Of a DNA stretch of 7,712 bases, positions 1 to 6,278 are shown in pieces. This DNA comes from Flavobacterium sp. (GTDB lineage Bacteria; Bacteroidota; Bacteroidia; Flavobacteriales; Flavobacteriaceae). The DNA is taken from assembly GCA_027483785.1 (NCBI GenBank), contig JAIXTU010000139.1, positions 1 to 7,712 on the forward strand. Direction: 5' to 3'. How positions within the stretch are numbered: position 1 is the first letter of the stretch; each line of letters begins with the position of its first letter. A program made the position numbers and the translations under genes. The notes beneath the pieces are model-generated. The model did no database searches, was not told the origin of the DNA, and worked only from the letters and a program-made list of their open reading frames with translations.

Positions 1-684
1 AAAAACCTTAAAGACGATCGATATTCACTCGAAGTAGAAGCATTTTACAAGAAAATTGAAAATAGAGTAGATTATATTGACGGAGCTGATTTAATTGCTA
101 ATAACGCCATTGAACAAGTGGTTTTAAATGGAAGGGCTCGGGCCTATGGAATGGAATTTTTATTAAAAAAGAATGAAGGCAAACTCACTGGGTGGTTGGC
201 TTACACTTTGTCGAGAACCGAGCAACAAACGCCAGGAAGAACATCGCAAGAACTAGGAATCAATAACGGTAAATGGTATAGGACAGGATGGGACAAAACA
301 CATAACTTATCTCTAACTACGTTATACGAATTGAATAAAAAATGGAAGTTTGGATCAGTATTCACTTTTCAAACGGGTCAACCTGTAACTTTTCCAAATG
401 GACAATATCAATACGAAGGTATAAATGTTCCTAGTTTTAGTCAACGAAATGAAAATAACTTACCAGCTTACCACCATCTAGATGTCTCGGCAACATTCAC
501 CCCGAAACAAAAACGAAAAAAGGAATGGAGAAGTGAGTGGGTGTTTAGTATTTATAATGTATACGGTAGAGCAAATGCGGCAAGTATTACATTTAGACAA
601 AACGCAGAAACTGCTAGAAATGAAGCTTTAAGACTCTCAATCTTTGGGATTGTACCCGGTATTACCTATAATTTTAAGTTTTAA
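1..684 (+). CDS. TonB-dependent outer-membrane receptor, C-terminal part (5' end outside window)
   Basis: The reading frame is open from base 1 to the TAA at 682-684, so 227 residues of a longer protein are visible. An ATG is not needed, because coding sequence upstream of the first GTG (118) is in the same frame and reads like barrel strands. The visible part has the alternating polar/aromatic pattern of TonB-dependent receptor beta-strands: RARAYGMEF, GWLAYTLSRTEQ, a WDKTHNLSLT strand, FQTGQPVTFPNG, a YHHLDVSATF strand and SIYNVYGRANA. It ends in GITYNFKF, and a terminal Phe is the usual outer-membrane insertion signal of barrel proteins. The family imports large substrates across the outer membrane using TonB-ExbBD energy. 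The plug and any carboxypeptidase-like N-terminal domain lie outside the window. The DUF4249 gene 24 bp downstream supports the Bacteroidota receptor/DUF4249 pairing. The substrate cannot be told. Confidence 0.9.
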   Translation, partial: KNLKDDRYSLEVEAFYKKIENRVDYIDGADLIANNAIEQVVLNGRARAYGMEFLLKKNEGKLTGWLAYTLSRTEQQTPGRTSQELGINNGKWYRTGWDKTHNLSLTTLYELNKKWKFGSVFTFQTGQPVTFPNGQYQYEGINVPSFSQRNENNLPAYHHLDVSATFTPKQKRKKEWRSEWVFSIYNVYGRANAASITFRQNAETARNEALRLSIFGIVPGITYNFKF

Positions 685-708
685 CTTTCTCTAAAAATAA
701 TTTCTCCA

Positions 709-1524
709 ATGAAAAAGTATATTTTAATTCCCATGGCCCTATTATTACTTTGCAGTAGTTGTGAAGAAGTCATAAATGTGGATTTGAATACAGCGGCACC
801 TAGACTTGTGATTGAAGCCTCAATTGATTGGGAAAAAGGAACAAGCGGGAATCAACAGTCCATAAAACTATCAACCACAACGGATTATTTCTCAAATTCG
901 ATGCCAACTGTTTCAGGAGCTAATGTTTTTATTACAAATAGCACCAATACAGTTTTCACTTTTGTTGAGCAAAACCCAAATACTGGGGTATATACTTGCA
1001 ATAATTTTATACCTGAAATTGACGAAGTATACACTTTAACGGTAATATATGATGGACAAGAGTACAGAGCAACTGAAAAAATGATAGCTGTTCCAGATGT
1101 AACAAGAACTGAGCAAAAAACAATATCAGAGTTGTCAGGAAATCAAATTGAAGTTGAGTTTTTCTTCCAAGATGAGGCAAACACCGATAATTACTATATG
1201 TTTAAATACAAAACACCTGGATTTTTAATCCCTACATTAGAAGTTCTTAATGATGAATTTCAGGAAGGGAATGAAATTTCAAGTTCTTACTCAGATGAAA
1301 AACTAAAAGCTGGTGACCTTATTCGCTTTAATCTCTATGGGTTATCCGAGCAATGCTTCAATTATACAAACCTACTCATAAATGTCGCCAATAGCGCAGG
1401 TCCATTTTCTCCACCTCCTGCTACAGTTAGAGGAAATATTGTAAACCAAACCAATAGTAATAATTATTGCTTCGGATTCTTTAGAGTATCTGAAACTGAT
1501 AAATTCGATTATATAGTACAGTAG
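709..1524 (+). CDS. DUF4249 domain-containing lipoprotein
   Basis: A 271-residue protein. It begins MKK, then a hydrophobic segment (about residues 4-14) and a lipobox ending at Cys18 (LCSSC-EE), so it should be a lipoprotein exported by Sec and anchored at the envelope. After the anchor comes the start typical of DUF4249 (EEVINVDLNTAAPRLVIEA), then beta-rich sequence with an immunoglobulin-like look (VSGANVFITN, GVYTCNNF, VYTLTVIYDGQEYRATEKM) and a short C-terminal CFGFFRVSE segment. DUF4249 has no established activity. Its genes usually sit directly behind a TonB-dependent receptor, as here, so a role as surface partner of that receptor is inferred. The pair is probably one operon: the gap is 24 bp, with no promoter or terminator seen in it. 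The start was chosen because it opens the signal peptide. No Shine-Dalgarno is present. Confidence 0.85.
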   Translation: MKKYILIPMALLLLCSSCEEVINVDLNTAAPRLVIEASIDWEKGTSGNQQSIKLSTTTDYFSNSMPTVSGANVFITNSTNTVFTFVEQNPNTGVYTCNNFIPEIDEVYTLTVIYDGQEYRATEKMIAVPDVTRTEQKTISELSGNQIEVEFFFQDEANTDNYYMFKYKTPGFLIPTLEVLNDEFQEGNEISSSYSDEKLKAGDLIRFNLYGLSEQCFNYTNLLINVANSAGPFSPPPATVRGNIVNQTNSNNYCFGFFRVSETDKFDYIVQ

Positions 1525-1741
1525 TTTTTCCATGGTGTAAGCCACACATAAAAATTTCAATTGTATTGAGGTTTAGCATGGAACAATCAGGATTTTCAAA
1601 CCGCTACGCAAATTTCTCGCAACCACACACTTAATCTACACCTTCTACCGGTATCACCAACAGACTTTACATTCCTCCATCTCTAACTTTACAATTTATG
1701 TTAATCACGTAGTTTTGATTACGACAAGCTAAAACGATTGC
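1525..1741. other. Intergenic stretch without a recognisable gene
   Basis: No supported gene lies here. All frames on both strands are broken by frequent stops, and no strong terminator hairpin follows the DUF4249 gene; the best is a 4 bp GTGT/ACAC stem just after it. A TAGTTTTG at 1710-1717 matches the Bacteroidota -7 consensus TAnnTTTG and lies directly before the DUF1016 relic, so it could be that dead gene's old promoter. Frame 1 at 1714-1731 reads FDYDKL, which would suit the segment just before the relic if a frameshift separates them; this is too short to rely on. Confidence 0.4.
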
Positions 1742-1879
1742 CTAAATTGGATACAAGACATCAAAGTAAGAATTCGTTCTGTTCAAATCAAGGTGAGTAT
1801 TGCTGTAAATTAGAAAATACTGTTTCTTTATTTCGACATTGGAAAAAGTATTGTAGAAAAACAAAAACAGTTTGCTTGA
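1742..1879 (+). pseudogene. DUF1016/YhcG-type nuclease, N-terminal relic with two in-frame stops
   Basis: Reading codons from 1742 without restarting gives LNWIQDIKVRIRSVQIK and VSIAVN, then TAG (1811-1813), then KILFLYFDIGKSIVEKQ and KQFA, then TGA (1877-1879). The two halves lie in one frame and together match the N-terminal pattern of the DUF1016 (YhcG_N) family as I know it: an amphipathic helix of the IK..I..AQIKAS.AVN type, a LYW.IG.. motif, and a .IVEKQ segment normally followed by WG. The TGA falls where the conserved Trp codon would be, so TGG to TGA is a simple explanation. Full-length members have a C-terminal PD-(D/E)XK nuclease domain and are frequent in accessory and defence regions; that domain is absent here. 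The sequence stops resembling the family at about 1876, where another fragment begins. The assignment is by recalled family pattern, not by a search. Confidence 0.65.
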
Positions 1880-2063
1880 TGCTGTACGATCTTTAAATGA
1901 ATGTAAAGATCGAGCATTTGAAATAGTTGTCGAAACTTTTGAGAATTTAGTCAAAGATTCAATTGAGCGAAATTCAGATTTTGTATGCGAAGGGCATTTC
2001 CCAAAAAACCAAACTGTTCTAAAACCAAACTATTGCCCTAAAACTCGTATTTTTACGCTATGA
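1872..2063 (+). pseudogene. Possible zeta-toxin-like ATPase fragment
   Basis: Frame 3 is open from a TTG at 1872 to the TGA at 2061-2063, which would give 63 residues. The middle part reads DRAFEIVVETFENLVKDSIE then RNSDFVCEGHFPKNQ. This resembles the stretch of small zeta-toxin/ABC-type-ATPase-like proteins of Bacteroidota in which a helix precedes a strand of the form -DF.YE..F-. The Walker A loop, which should be N-terminal, is missing, and so is everything after the strand, so any such gene is an internal fragment. It follows immediately on the DUF1016 relic, suggesting two dead genes joined by deletion. The last codons (from about 2010) run into the presumed promoter of the epimerase gene and look non-coding. 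The alternative is a chance open frame. Its TGA overlaps the next gene's ATG, but I do not read that as translational coupling. Confidence 0.4.
2048..2055 (+). promoter_or_regulatory. Candidate -7 element of the epimerase gene
   Basis: TATTTTTA fits the Bacteroidota -7 consensus TAnnTTTG except for the last base. It ends 4 bases before the ATG at 2060, the same distance as the perfect match before the DUF4271 gene at 5591. If used, the transcript would start at or next to the ATG and be leaderless. No TTG lies at a normal -33 distance (the nearest is 2033-2035). Confidence 0.35.
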
Positions 2064-3061
2064 AAATAGTCGTTGGCGGAACGGGTTTTGTAGGAACGCA
2101 TTTGTTGTTAGCACTCACTGCTACACACAATCGGGTTTTGGCAACCTACCGAAACAACGAAAAAAAAGCACGTACCAAAGCACTTTTTGATTACGAAAAT
2201 CGGAGTGCCGATTTCGATAAAATCGATTGGTGTTACGCCGATGTTACCGATATTCCGAGTTTAGAATTGGCATTAACAGGCGTTTCTACCCTTTACAACT
2301 GTTCCGGATTTGTGAGTTTTGAGCCAAAAGATTATCAAAAGTTGCTGAAAATCAATATCGAAGGAACAGCCAACTTGGTAAACTGTGCCTTGCATTTGGG
2401 TATCGAAACATTTATTCACGTGAGCAGTATCGCCGCGCTTGGTGCCATGCCACTGCCCGAATTACCCATTAACGAAGAAGCTGAATGGAATCGAGAGTTG
2501 AAAAACAGCGATTACGCCATTTCAAAATACGGTGCCGAAATCGAAGTTTGGCGCGGCGAACAAGAAGGTTTACGTGTGTTGATTGTGAATCCGGGCGTCA
2601 TTTTAGGAATCGGATTTGGCAGCAATTCCGGCAGAACTTTAACGAAATTTGCTACTAAAAACACCTACGGCTTTCCGCCAGGAACCACCGCTTTTGTATC
2701 GGTTACCGATGTCGTTTCCGCAATACTTGAACTCGAAGCGAAAGAGTTGTTTGGGAAACGATTTATCATCAGTGCCGGAAACTACAGTGTTTTCGAAATT
2801 GGTAATAAAATCCGAGCAGCAGCAAAATTGGCTACAATCAACAAACAGCTCTCCGCCGGCGTACTCTGGGCAGCGTCAGTACTCGAATATCTGCCCGCTT
2901 TGTTTGGTTTAAAACGCCGACGTCTGAGTTTTGCTCTGGTACGATCGGCACTCAGTCACGACCAATACAGCAACGCCAAAGTGCTAGAACAGCTGAGCTT
3001 TAGTTTCAAAAATATTGACACTACTGTCGCGTCGATGACAGAATTTTACGGCAAACACTAA
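2060..3061 (+). CDS. NAD(P)-dependent epimerase/dehydratase family protein (extended SDR)
   Basis: A 333-residue extended short-chain dehydrogenase/reductase. The N-terminus is the Rossmann fold (MKIVVGGTGFVGTHLL) with the GxxGxxG nucleotide loop at residues 6-12. ADVTD follows at 60-64, a strand ending in LYNCSGFVSF at 78-87, VSS at 121-123 holding the catalytic Ser, and the catalytic YxxxK at Tyr152-Lys156 (YAISKYGAE). NPGVILG at 177-183 is the usual segment after the active site. The family reduces or epimerises nucleotide-sugar, steroid or flavonol-like substrates, and the substrate here is not evident. The start is fixed by the Rossmann strand beginning at once after Met. There is no ribosome binding site. 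The gene ends tail-to-tail with the DUF4296 gene, the stop codons overlapping. It is the first intact gene right of the relics. Confidence 0.9.
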   Translation: MKIVVGGTGFVGTHLLLALTATHNRVLATYRNNEKKARTKALFDYENRSADFDKIDWCYADVTDIPSLELALTGVSTLYNCSGFVSFEPKDYQKLLKINIEGTANLVNCALHLGIETFIHVSSIAALGAMPLPELPINEEAEWNRELKNSDYAISKYGAEIEVWRGEQEGLRVLIVNPGVILGIGFGSNSGRTLTKFATKNTYGFPPGTTAFVSVTDVVSAILELEAKELFGKRFIISAGNYSVFEIGNKIRAAAKLATINKQLSAGVLWAASVLEYLPALFGLKRRRLSFALVRSALSHDQYSNAKVLEQLSFSFKNIDTTVASMTEFYGKH

Positions 3062-3426
3062 GACTTCGGCTTCGTAAGCGGCTTTTGAGGTACTTCTTTC
3101 AAACTTTCCTTTTTCTTTTCCAATTTGGCTTTTACTTCTTCGAAAATCTTCTTGTACTTTTTAATGTTTTGCGCGTAGTAATAATCGCTGTCCTCGAATT
3201 GCTTTTTAGTGATCTGGTGTTTTTTGAAAACCGACTCCGGTAATACGATGTTTTCTTCCGCTAATTTCCCCGGCAAGCTGTTATCAATGGCTTGATAAAC
3301 CTGTATATCGTAGTAAATTTCTACCATATCCTCTTCGTCGATGAGGTTTTCGGGCTCCGGAACAGTACTCGATTGGCATCCATACAGCCAGGTACCAAGC
3401 AATAAAACAATAACGAGTTTTTTCAT
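3058..3426 (-). CDS. DUF4296 domain-containing lipoprotein
   Basis: A 122-residue protein if it starts at 3426. That start gives a clean lipoprotein signal peptide: MKK, a hydrophobic core (residues 4-14) and LYGC with Cys17 as the lipidation site. An in-frame ATG at 3438 would lie inside pyrC and add only MIAN before the signal, so it was not chosen. The mature part has the DUF4296 pattern: PENLIDEEDMVEIYYDIQ, then VFKKHQITKKQFEDSDYYY, then a Lys/Glu-rich helix (about residues 83-110) likely to form a coiled coil, and a basic Pro/Lys tail. Function is unknown; members are small envelope lipoproteins of Bacteroidota. It is the third gene of the minus-strand operon, one base after the pyrC stop, so translational coupling is likely. 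Its TAG (3060-3058) overlaps the TAA of the convergent epimerase gene. Confidence 0.85.
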   Translation of the reverse strand: MKKLVIVLLLGTWLYGCQSSTVPEPENLIDEEDMVEIYYDIQVYQAIDNSLPGKLAEENIVLPESVFKKHQITKKQFEDSDYYYAQNIKKYKKIFEEVKAKLEKKKESLKEVPQKPLTKPKS

Positions 3427-3427
3427 A

Positions 3428-4768
3428 TTAGCGATCAAACAATAAGCGACTACCCAAACCGGCTTCTAAAATCTTGAAGTTTTTGTACACCAAATTGCCG
3501 TTCACAAAAGTATGCGTTATTCGCGATTTAAAAGTTTGTCCTTCAAAAGGCGACCAACCGCAGCTCGCCAAAACGTTTTCGCGCTTTACCGTCCACGGTG
3601 AGCCGATATCCACCAAAGCTAAATCGGCCGCATAGCCTTCGCGAATAAAACCGCGATTTCTGATTTTGAACAAAATGGCCGGATTGTGCGCCATTTTTTC
3701 AACGATTTTTTCGATTGAAATTTTTCCTTGATGATAGGCTTCAAACATTGCCACAACGGCGTGCTGTACGAGCGGTCCGCCGGAAGGTGCCGAGGTATAG
3801 AGTTGCGATTTTTCTTCCAAAGTATGTGGCGCATGATCGGTGGCAATAACGTCGATTGTATCGTCGAGCAAGGCTTTCCACAGCGCATCGCGGTCGGCAG
3901 CCGTTTTTACCGCTGGATTCCATTTAATGAAATTGCCTTTGGTTTCGTAATCTTCTTCCGAAAACCACAAATGATGAATACATACCTCAGCTGTAATTTT
4001 CTTTTCAGCCAACGGAATTTTATTGGTAAAAAGTTCCATTTCTTTAGCTGTACTGAGGTGGAACACATGAAGTCGTGCGCCCGTTTTTTGCGCTAAAGCC
4101 ACGGTTTTTGAAGAAGAGAGGTAACAGGCTTCTTCGCTGCGAATGAGGTGATGGTATTTTACGGGAATATCGTCGCCGTACATTTCTTTGTATTGCGCGA
4201 GATTTCGTTTTATGGTTCCTTCGTCTTCGCAATGTGTGGCGATGAGTAAAGGAGTTGAAGAAAAAATACGTTCAAGCGCCACATCGTCGTCTACCAGCAT
4301 ATTTCCTGTGGAAGATCCGAGAAATAATTTGAGTCCGGCTACTTTTTCGGAATCGGTTCGTAAAATTTCGTCGAGGTTGTTGTTGGTTCCGCCGAGCATA
4401 AACGAGTAGTTTGCAATCGACGTTTCGGCGGCACGCGCGTATTTTTGTTCGAGAATTTCGTGCGTAACGGCGTTGGGAACGGTGTTGGGTTGTTCGATAA
4501 ACGTAGTAATTCCGCCGGCAACTGCTGCGCGCGATTCGGTAAACAAATTGCCTTTATGCGTTAATCCGGGTTCTCTAAAATGAACCTGGTCATCGATGGC
4601 ACCTGGGATGAGATAATTTCCTCCCGCATCGATAATTTTTGTGGAAGCAGTTTTTGCAGAGATGGACGGTCCGATTTCCGCGATTAAACCTTCCTCGATA
4701 AGCAAATCGCCTTCCAGAATATGTCCTTCGTTTACGATTCTTGCATTCTTGATAAGTGTTGTGTTCAT
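3428..4768 (-). CDS. pyrC: Dihydroorotase (class I type)
   Basis: A 446-residue amidohydrolase that interconverts N-carbamoyl-L-aspartate and dihydroorotate, the third step of pyrimidine synthesis, in the cytoplasm. Visible landmarks are the small N-terminal beta domain (LIKNARIVNEG), the metal/substrate segment DDQVHFREPG (59-68), QPNT with the substrate-binding Asn95, GLKLFLGSSTGNM with Lys147 (146-157), ATHCED with His179, LHVFHLST with His237, and ATDHAPH with the catalytic Asp311. The first His of the usual HxH metal pair is Gln61, followed by His63. I recall QxH as usual in Bacteroidota dihydroorotases, so it is probably not a defect. The C-terminus (GYAADLALVDIGSPWTV, SPFEGQTF) is typical. 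It starts 3 bp after the glycosyltransferase stop and ends 1 bp before the DUF4296 start, so it is the middle gene of an operon. Length is normal for the family. Confidence 0.93.
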   Translation of the reverse strand: MNTTLIKNARIVNEGHILEGDLLIEEGLIAEIGPSISAKTASTKIIDAGGNYLIPGAIDDQVHFREPGLTHKGNLFTESRAAVAGGITTFIEQPNTVPNAVTHEILEQKYARAAETSIANYSFMLGGTNNNLDEILRTDSEKVAGLKLFLGSSTGNMLVDDDVALERIFSSTPLLIATHCEDEGTIKRNLAQYKEMYGDDIPVKYHHLIRSEEACYLSSSKTVALAQKTGARLHVFHLSTAKEMELFTNKIPLAEKKITAEVCIHHLWFSEEDYETKGNFIKWNPAVKTAADRDALWKALLDDTIDVIATDHAPHTLEEKSQLYTSAPSGGPLVQHAVVAMFEAYHQGKISIEKIVEKMAHNPAILFKIRNRGFIREGYAADLALVDIGSPWTVKRENVLASCGWSPFEGQTFKSRITHTFVNGNLVYKNFKILEAGLGSRLLFDR

Positions 4769-4771
4769 GGT

Positions 4772-5494
4772 TTACAAGCGGTTAAACAAGTGTCTGATTC
4801 TAAGTTTAATGACGCCAAATACGGCTTCTTTTATGATGGAACCACTCATTTTTGATACGCCGTTGGCGCGATCGGTGAAAATGATTGGAACTTCGGTTAT
4901 TTTAAAATTTTTACAATACGCGCGGTATTTCATTTCAATTTGAAAGGCGTAGCCCACAAATTTGATGCGATTGAAATCGATTTTCTCGAGTACCGCAGCT
5001 TTGTAACACATAAAGCCCGCCGTGGCGTCTCTGATGGTCATGCCGGTGATGAAACGCACGTACATCGAGGCAAAGTAGCTCAGCAATACCCGACTCAACG
5101 GCCAGTTTACGACATTTACGCCGGTGATGTACCGCGAGCCAATTACCACGTCTGAACCTTCGTGCGCTGCTTTATAAAGATACTGCAGATCGTTCGGATT
5201 ATGCGAAAAATCGGCGTCCATTTCAAAAATGTAGTCGTATTTGTGATCGAGCGCCCATTTGAAACCGTGCACGTACGCGGTTCCTAGCCCAGATTTTCCT
5301 TGTCGGCTTTCCAAAAACAAGTTGTTTGGATACTCTTGTTGCAGCGCACGAACAGCGTTGGCGGTTCCGTCGGGCGAATTATCATCGACAATGAGTACGT
5401 GAAAGGATTCAGGTAAGTTCAAAACAGCCCGAATGATCGGATTAATGTTTTCGATTTCGTTGTATGTCGGTATTATTACGAGAGCCGCCGGCAT
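4772..5494 (-). CDS. Polyprenol monophosphomannose synthase-like GT2 glycosyltransferase (DPM1 type)
   Basis: A 240-residue family 2 glycosyltransferase. Motifs in order: PTYNE (9-13), VDDNSPDGT (36-44) with the nucleotide-binding Asp pair, GLGTAYVHGF (69-78), EMDADFSHNP (91-100) with the DxD metal motif, GSRY (119-122), and FTDRANGVSKMS (206-217), the C-terminal signature of dolichol/polyprenol-phosphate mannose synthases. Such enzymes move a hexose, typically mannose from GDP-mannose, to polyprenyl phosphate at the inner face of the cytoplasmic membrane for later glycosylation of envelope molecules. It has no C-terminal transmembrane extension, so it is the soluble DPM1 form. The start at 5494 fits the family N-terminus and a -7 element just upstream. 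The longer frame to 5614 would translate the promoter and was rejected. First gene of the operon with pyrC and the DUF4296 gene. The donor sugar is not proven. Confidence 0.88.
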   Translation of the reverse strand: MPAALVIIPTYNEIENINPIIRAVLNLPESFHVLIVDDNSPDGTANAVRALQQEYPNNLFLESRQGKSGLGTAYVHGFKWALDHKYDYIFEMDADFSHNPNDLQYLYKAAHEGSDVVIGSRYITGVNVVNWPLSRVLLSYFASMYVRFITGMTIRDATAGFMCYKAAVLEKIDFNRIKFVGYAFQIEMKYRAYCKNFKITEVPIIFTDRANGVSKMSGSIIKEAVFGVIKLRIRHLFNRL

Positions 5495-5512
5495 TTGATT
5501 CAAGTTACGGGG

Positions 5513-5520
5513 CAAAAATA
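5513..5520 (-). promoter_or_regulatory. -7 promoter element for the glycosyltransferase-pyrC-DUF4296 operon
   Basis: On the minus strand the bases read TATTTTTG, a perfect match to the Bacteroidota -7 consensus TAnnTTTG. The element lies 18 bases before the ATG at 5494, giving a leader of roughly 14 nt. No clear -33 TTG is present upstream. It is half of a divergent promoter pair with 5579-5586. Confidence 0.6.
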
Positions 5521-5578
5521 AACGATTTGATTGGGCATAATCATAATAATTTGATAATAAATGAAGCTTTAAATGATG

Positions 5579-5586
5579 TACTTTTG
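5579..5586 (+). promoter_or_regulatory. -7 promoter element for the DUF4271 gene
   Basis: TACTTTTG is a perfect TAnnTTTG match. A TTG at 5551-5553 lies 25 bases upstream, somewhat further than the usual -33 spacing. The element ends 4 bases before the ATG at 5591, so transcription should begin at or beside that codon. It lies after the upstream in-frame ATGs at 5573 and 5576, which argues against those as starts. Confidence 0.6.
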
Positions 5587-5590
5587 CGGC

Positions 5591-6259
5591 ATGATAGCGG
5601 CTGTAGTATTTCAAGAGCGCATTTTAGCTGCAAAAGACTGGGTTACCTTAGTCTTTTTGTTGTGCTTGATTTTAATTACAGTAGTAAAAACCAACTTTTC
5701 GGGTCGATTTTCCGACTTTTTAAAGCTGTTGGTAAACGACAAATACCTAAAAATTTACCGAGATCCGTCGAACTTGATGAACTGGTTTACGATAGCCTTG
5801 TTTGTGGTTCAGTTGTTGTCGATCAGCTATTTTATACAACTTTGTTTAAGCTATTTTGGTTTGGCTTCGCGCTACGATTACGTGATGTTCATTCGGTTAT
5901 TTACGTTGTTGAGTGTGTTTGTTTTGGGCAAGTTCCTTACTGAGAAAATCATAGGTGCCGCATTTAACATCGATGAAATTGTAGACGGCTTTAACTTGCA
6001 AAAAGTGAGTTACCGGACCTATCTCGGATTGTTATTGCTTCCGGTAAACATCGTTTTGTTCTACTTTGATAATTTCACAAATACAGTCATTTACATTGTT
6101 TTGGGCTTGTTTATCGCAATAAACGTGCTTACGTACTTCAATTCTTTGAAGATTTATCAAAACGTATTGAGCAGAAAAGTGTTTTATTTTATTTTGTATC
6201 TTTGCGCTCTTGAAATAGCGCCCTATTTTTTTATTTATTCTTGGTTTATAAGAAGTTAA
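5591..6259 (+). CDS. DUF4271 domain-containing integral membrane protein
   Basis: A 222-residue protein from the ATG at 5591. Hydrophobic segments predict about six transmembrane helices, near residues 17-33, 65-90, 97-115, 143-159, 165-183 and 197-219. Between helices 1 and 2 lies a polar stretch typical of the family (FSGRFSDFLKLLVNDKYLKI, then YRDPSNLMNWF), and the C-terminus has the characteristic YLCALEIAPYFFIYSWF. DUF4271 is a Bacteroidota inner-membrane family of unknown function. ATGs at 5573 and 5576 would add up to six residues but lie before and against the -7 element, so 5591 is preferred; the mRNA would then be almost or fully leaderless. It is transcribed away from the glycosyltransferase operon and followed after 19 bp by hemD. 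The hemD promoter appears to lie inside its 3' end. That it aids envelope assembly is only a guess from position. Confidence 0.83.
   Translation: MIAAVVFQERILAAKDWVTLVFLLCLILITVVKTNFSGRFSDFLKLLVNDKYLKIYRDPSNLMNWFTIALFVVQLLSISYFIQLCLSYFGLASRYDYVMFIRLFTLLSVFVLGKFLTEKIIGAAFNIDEIVDGFNLQKVSYRTYLGLLLLPVNIVLFYFDNFTNTVIYIVLGLFIAINVLTYFNSLKIYQNVLSRKVFYFILYLCALEIAPYFFIYSWFIRS
6197..6204 (+). promoter_or_regulatory. Internal -7 promoter element for hemD
   Basis: TATCTTTG, followed by CGC, is a perfect match to TAnnTTTG. It lies inside the last 63 bases of the DUF4271 gene, 74 bases before the hemD ATG. It would give hemD its own transcript with a leader of about 70 nt besides read-through from the DUF4271 promoter. 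The nearest upstream TTG (6167-6169) is 27 bases away, more than the normal -33 spacing. Confidence 0.5.
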
Positions 6260-6278
6260 AATTTACAAATTTTCTAGT

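Noticed and set aside
118..684. A complete 188-residue gene starting at GTG 118
   Set aside because: The frame is open upstream to base 1 with receptor-like sequence, so the gene simply enters the window from the left.
1742..1954. Minus-strand 70-residue frame over the relic region
   Set aside because: The plus strand carries the recognisable DUF1016-like and zeta-like patterns; the antisense frame reads as low-information sequence.
2649..2912. Second plus-strand frame of 87 residues within the epimerase gene
   Set aside because: It lies wholly inside an intact SDR gene in another frame and has no family resemblance.
3061..3090. Terminator between the convergent genes
   Set aside because: The only stem found is a 4 bp GCTT/AAGC without a T-run, and it lies within DUF4296 codons.
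3728..4096. Plus-strand frame of 122 residues inside pyrC
   Set aside because: A shadow of the dihydroorotase gene, whose metal ligands and length are all accounted for on the minus strand; the same holds for the other frames within 3619-4521.
5495..5614. N-terminal extension of 40 residues for the glycosyltransferase
   Set aside because: The family begins close to the PTYNE motif, and the extension would translate the minus-strand -7 element and part of the opposing gene's promoter.
5464..5943. 159-residue plus-strand frame overlapping the glycosyltransferase start and the DUF4271 gene
   Set aside because: It covers the divergent promoter region and runs out of frame through DUF4271, whose membrane protein pattern is unmistakable; its own translation resembles nothing.
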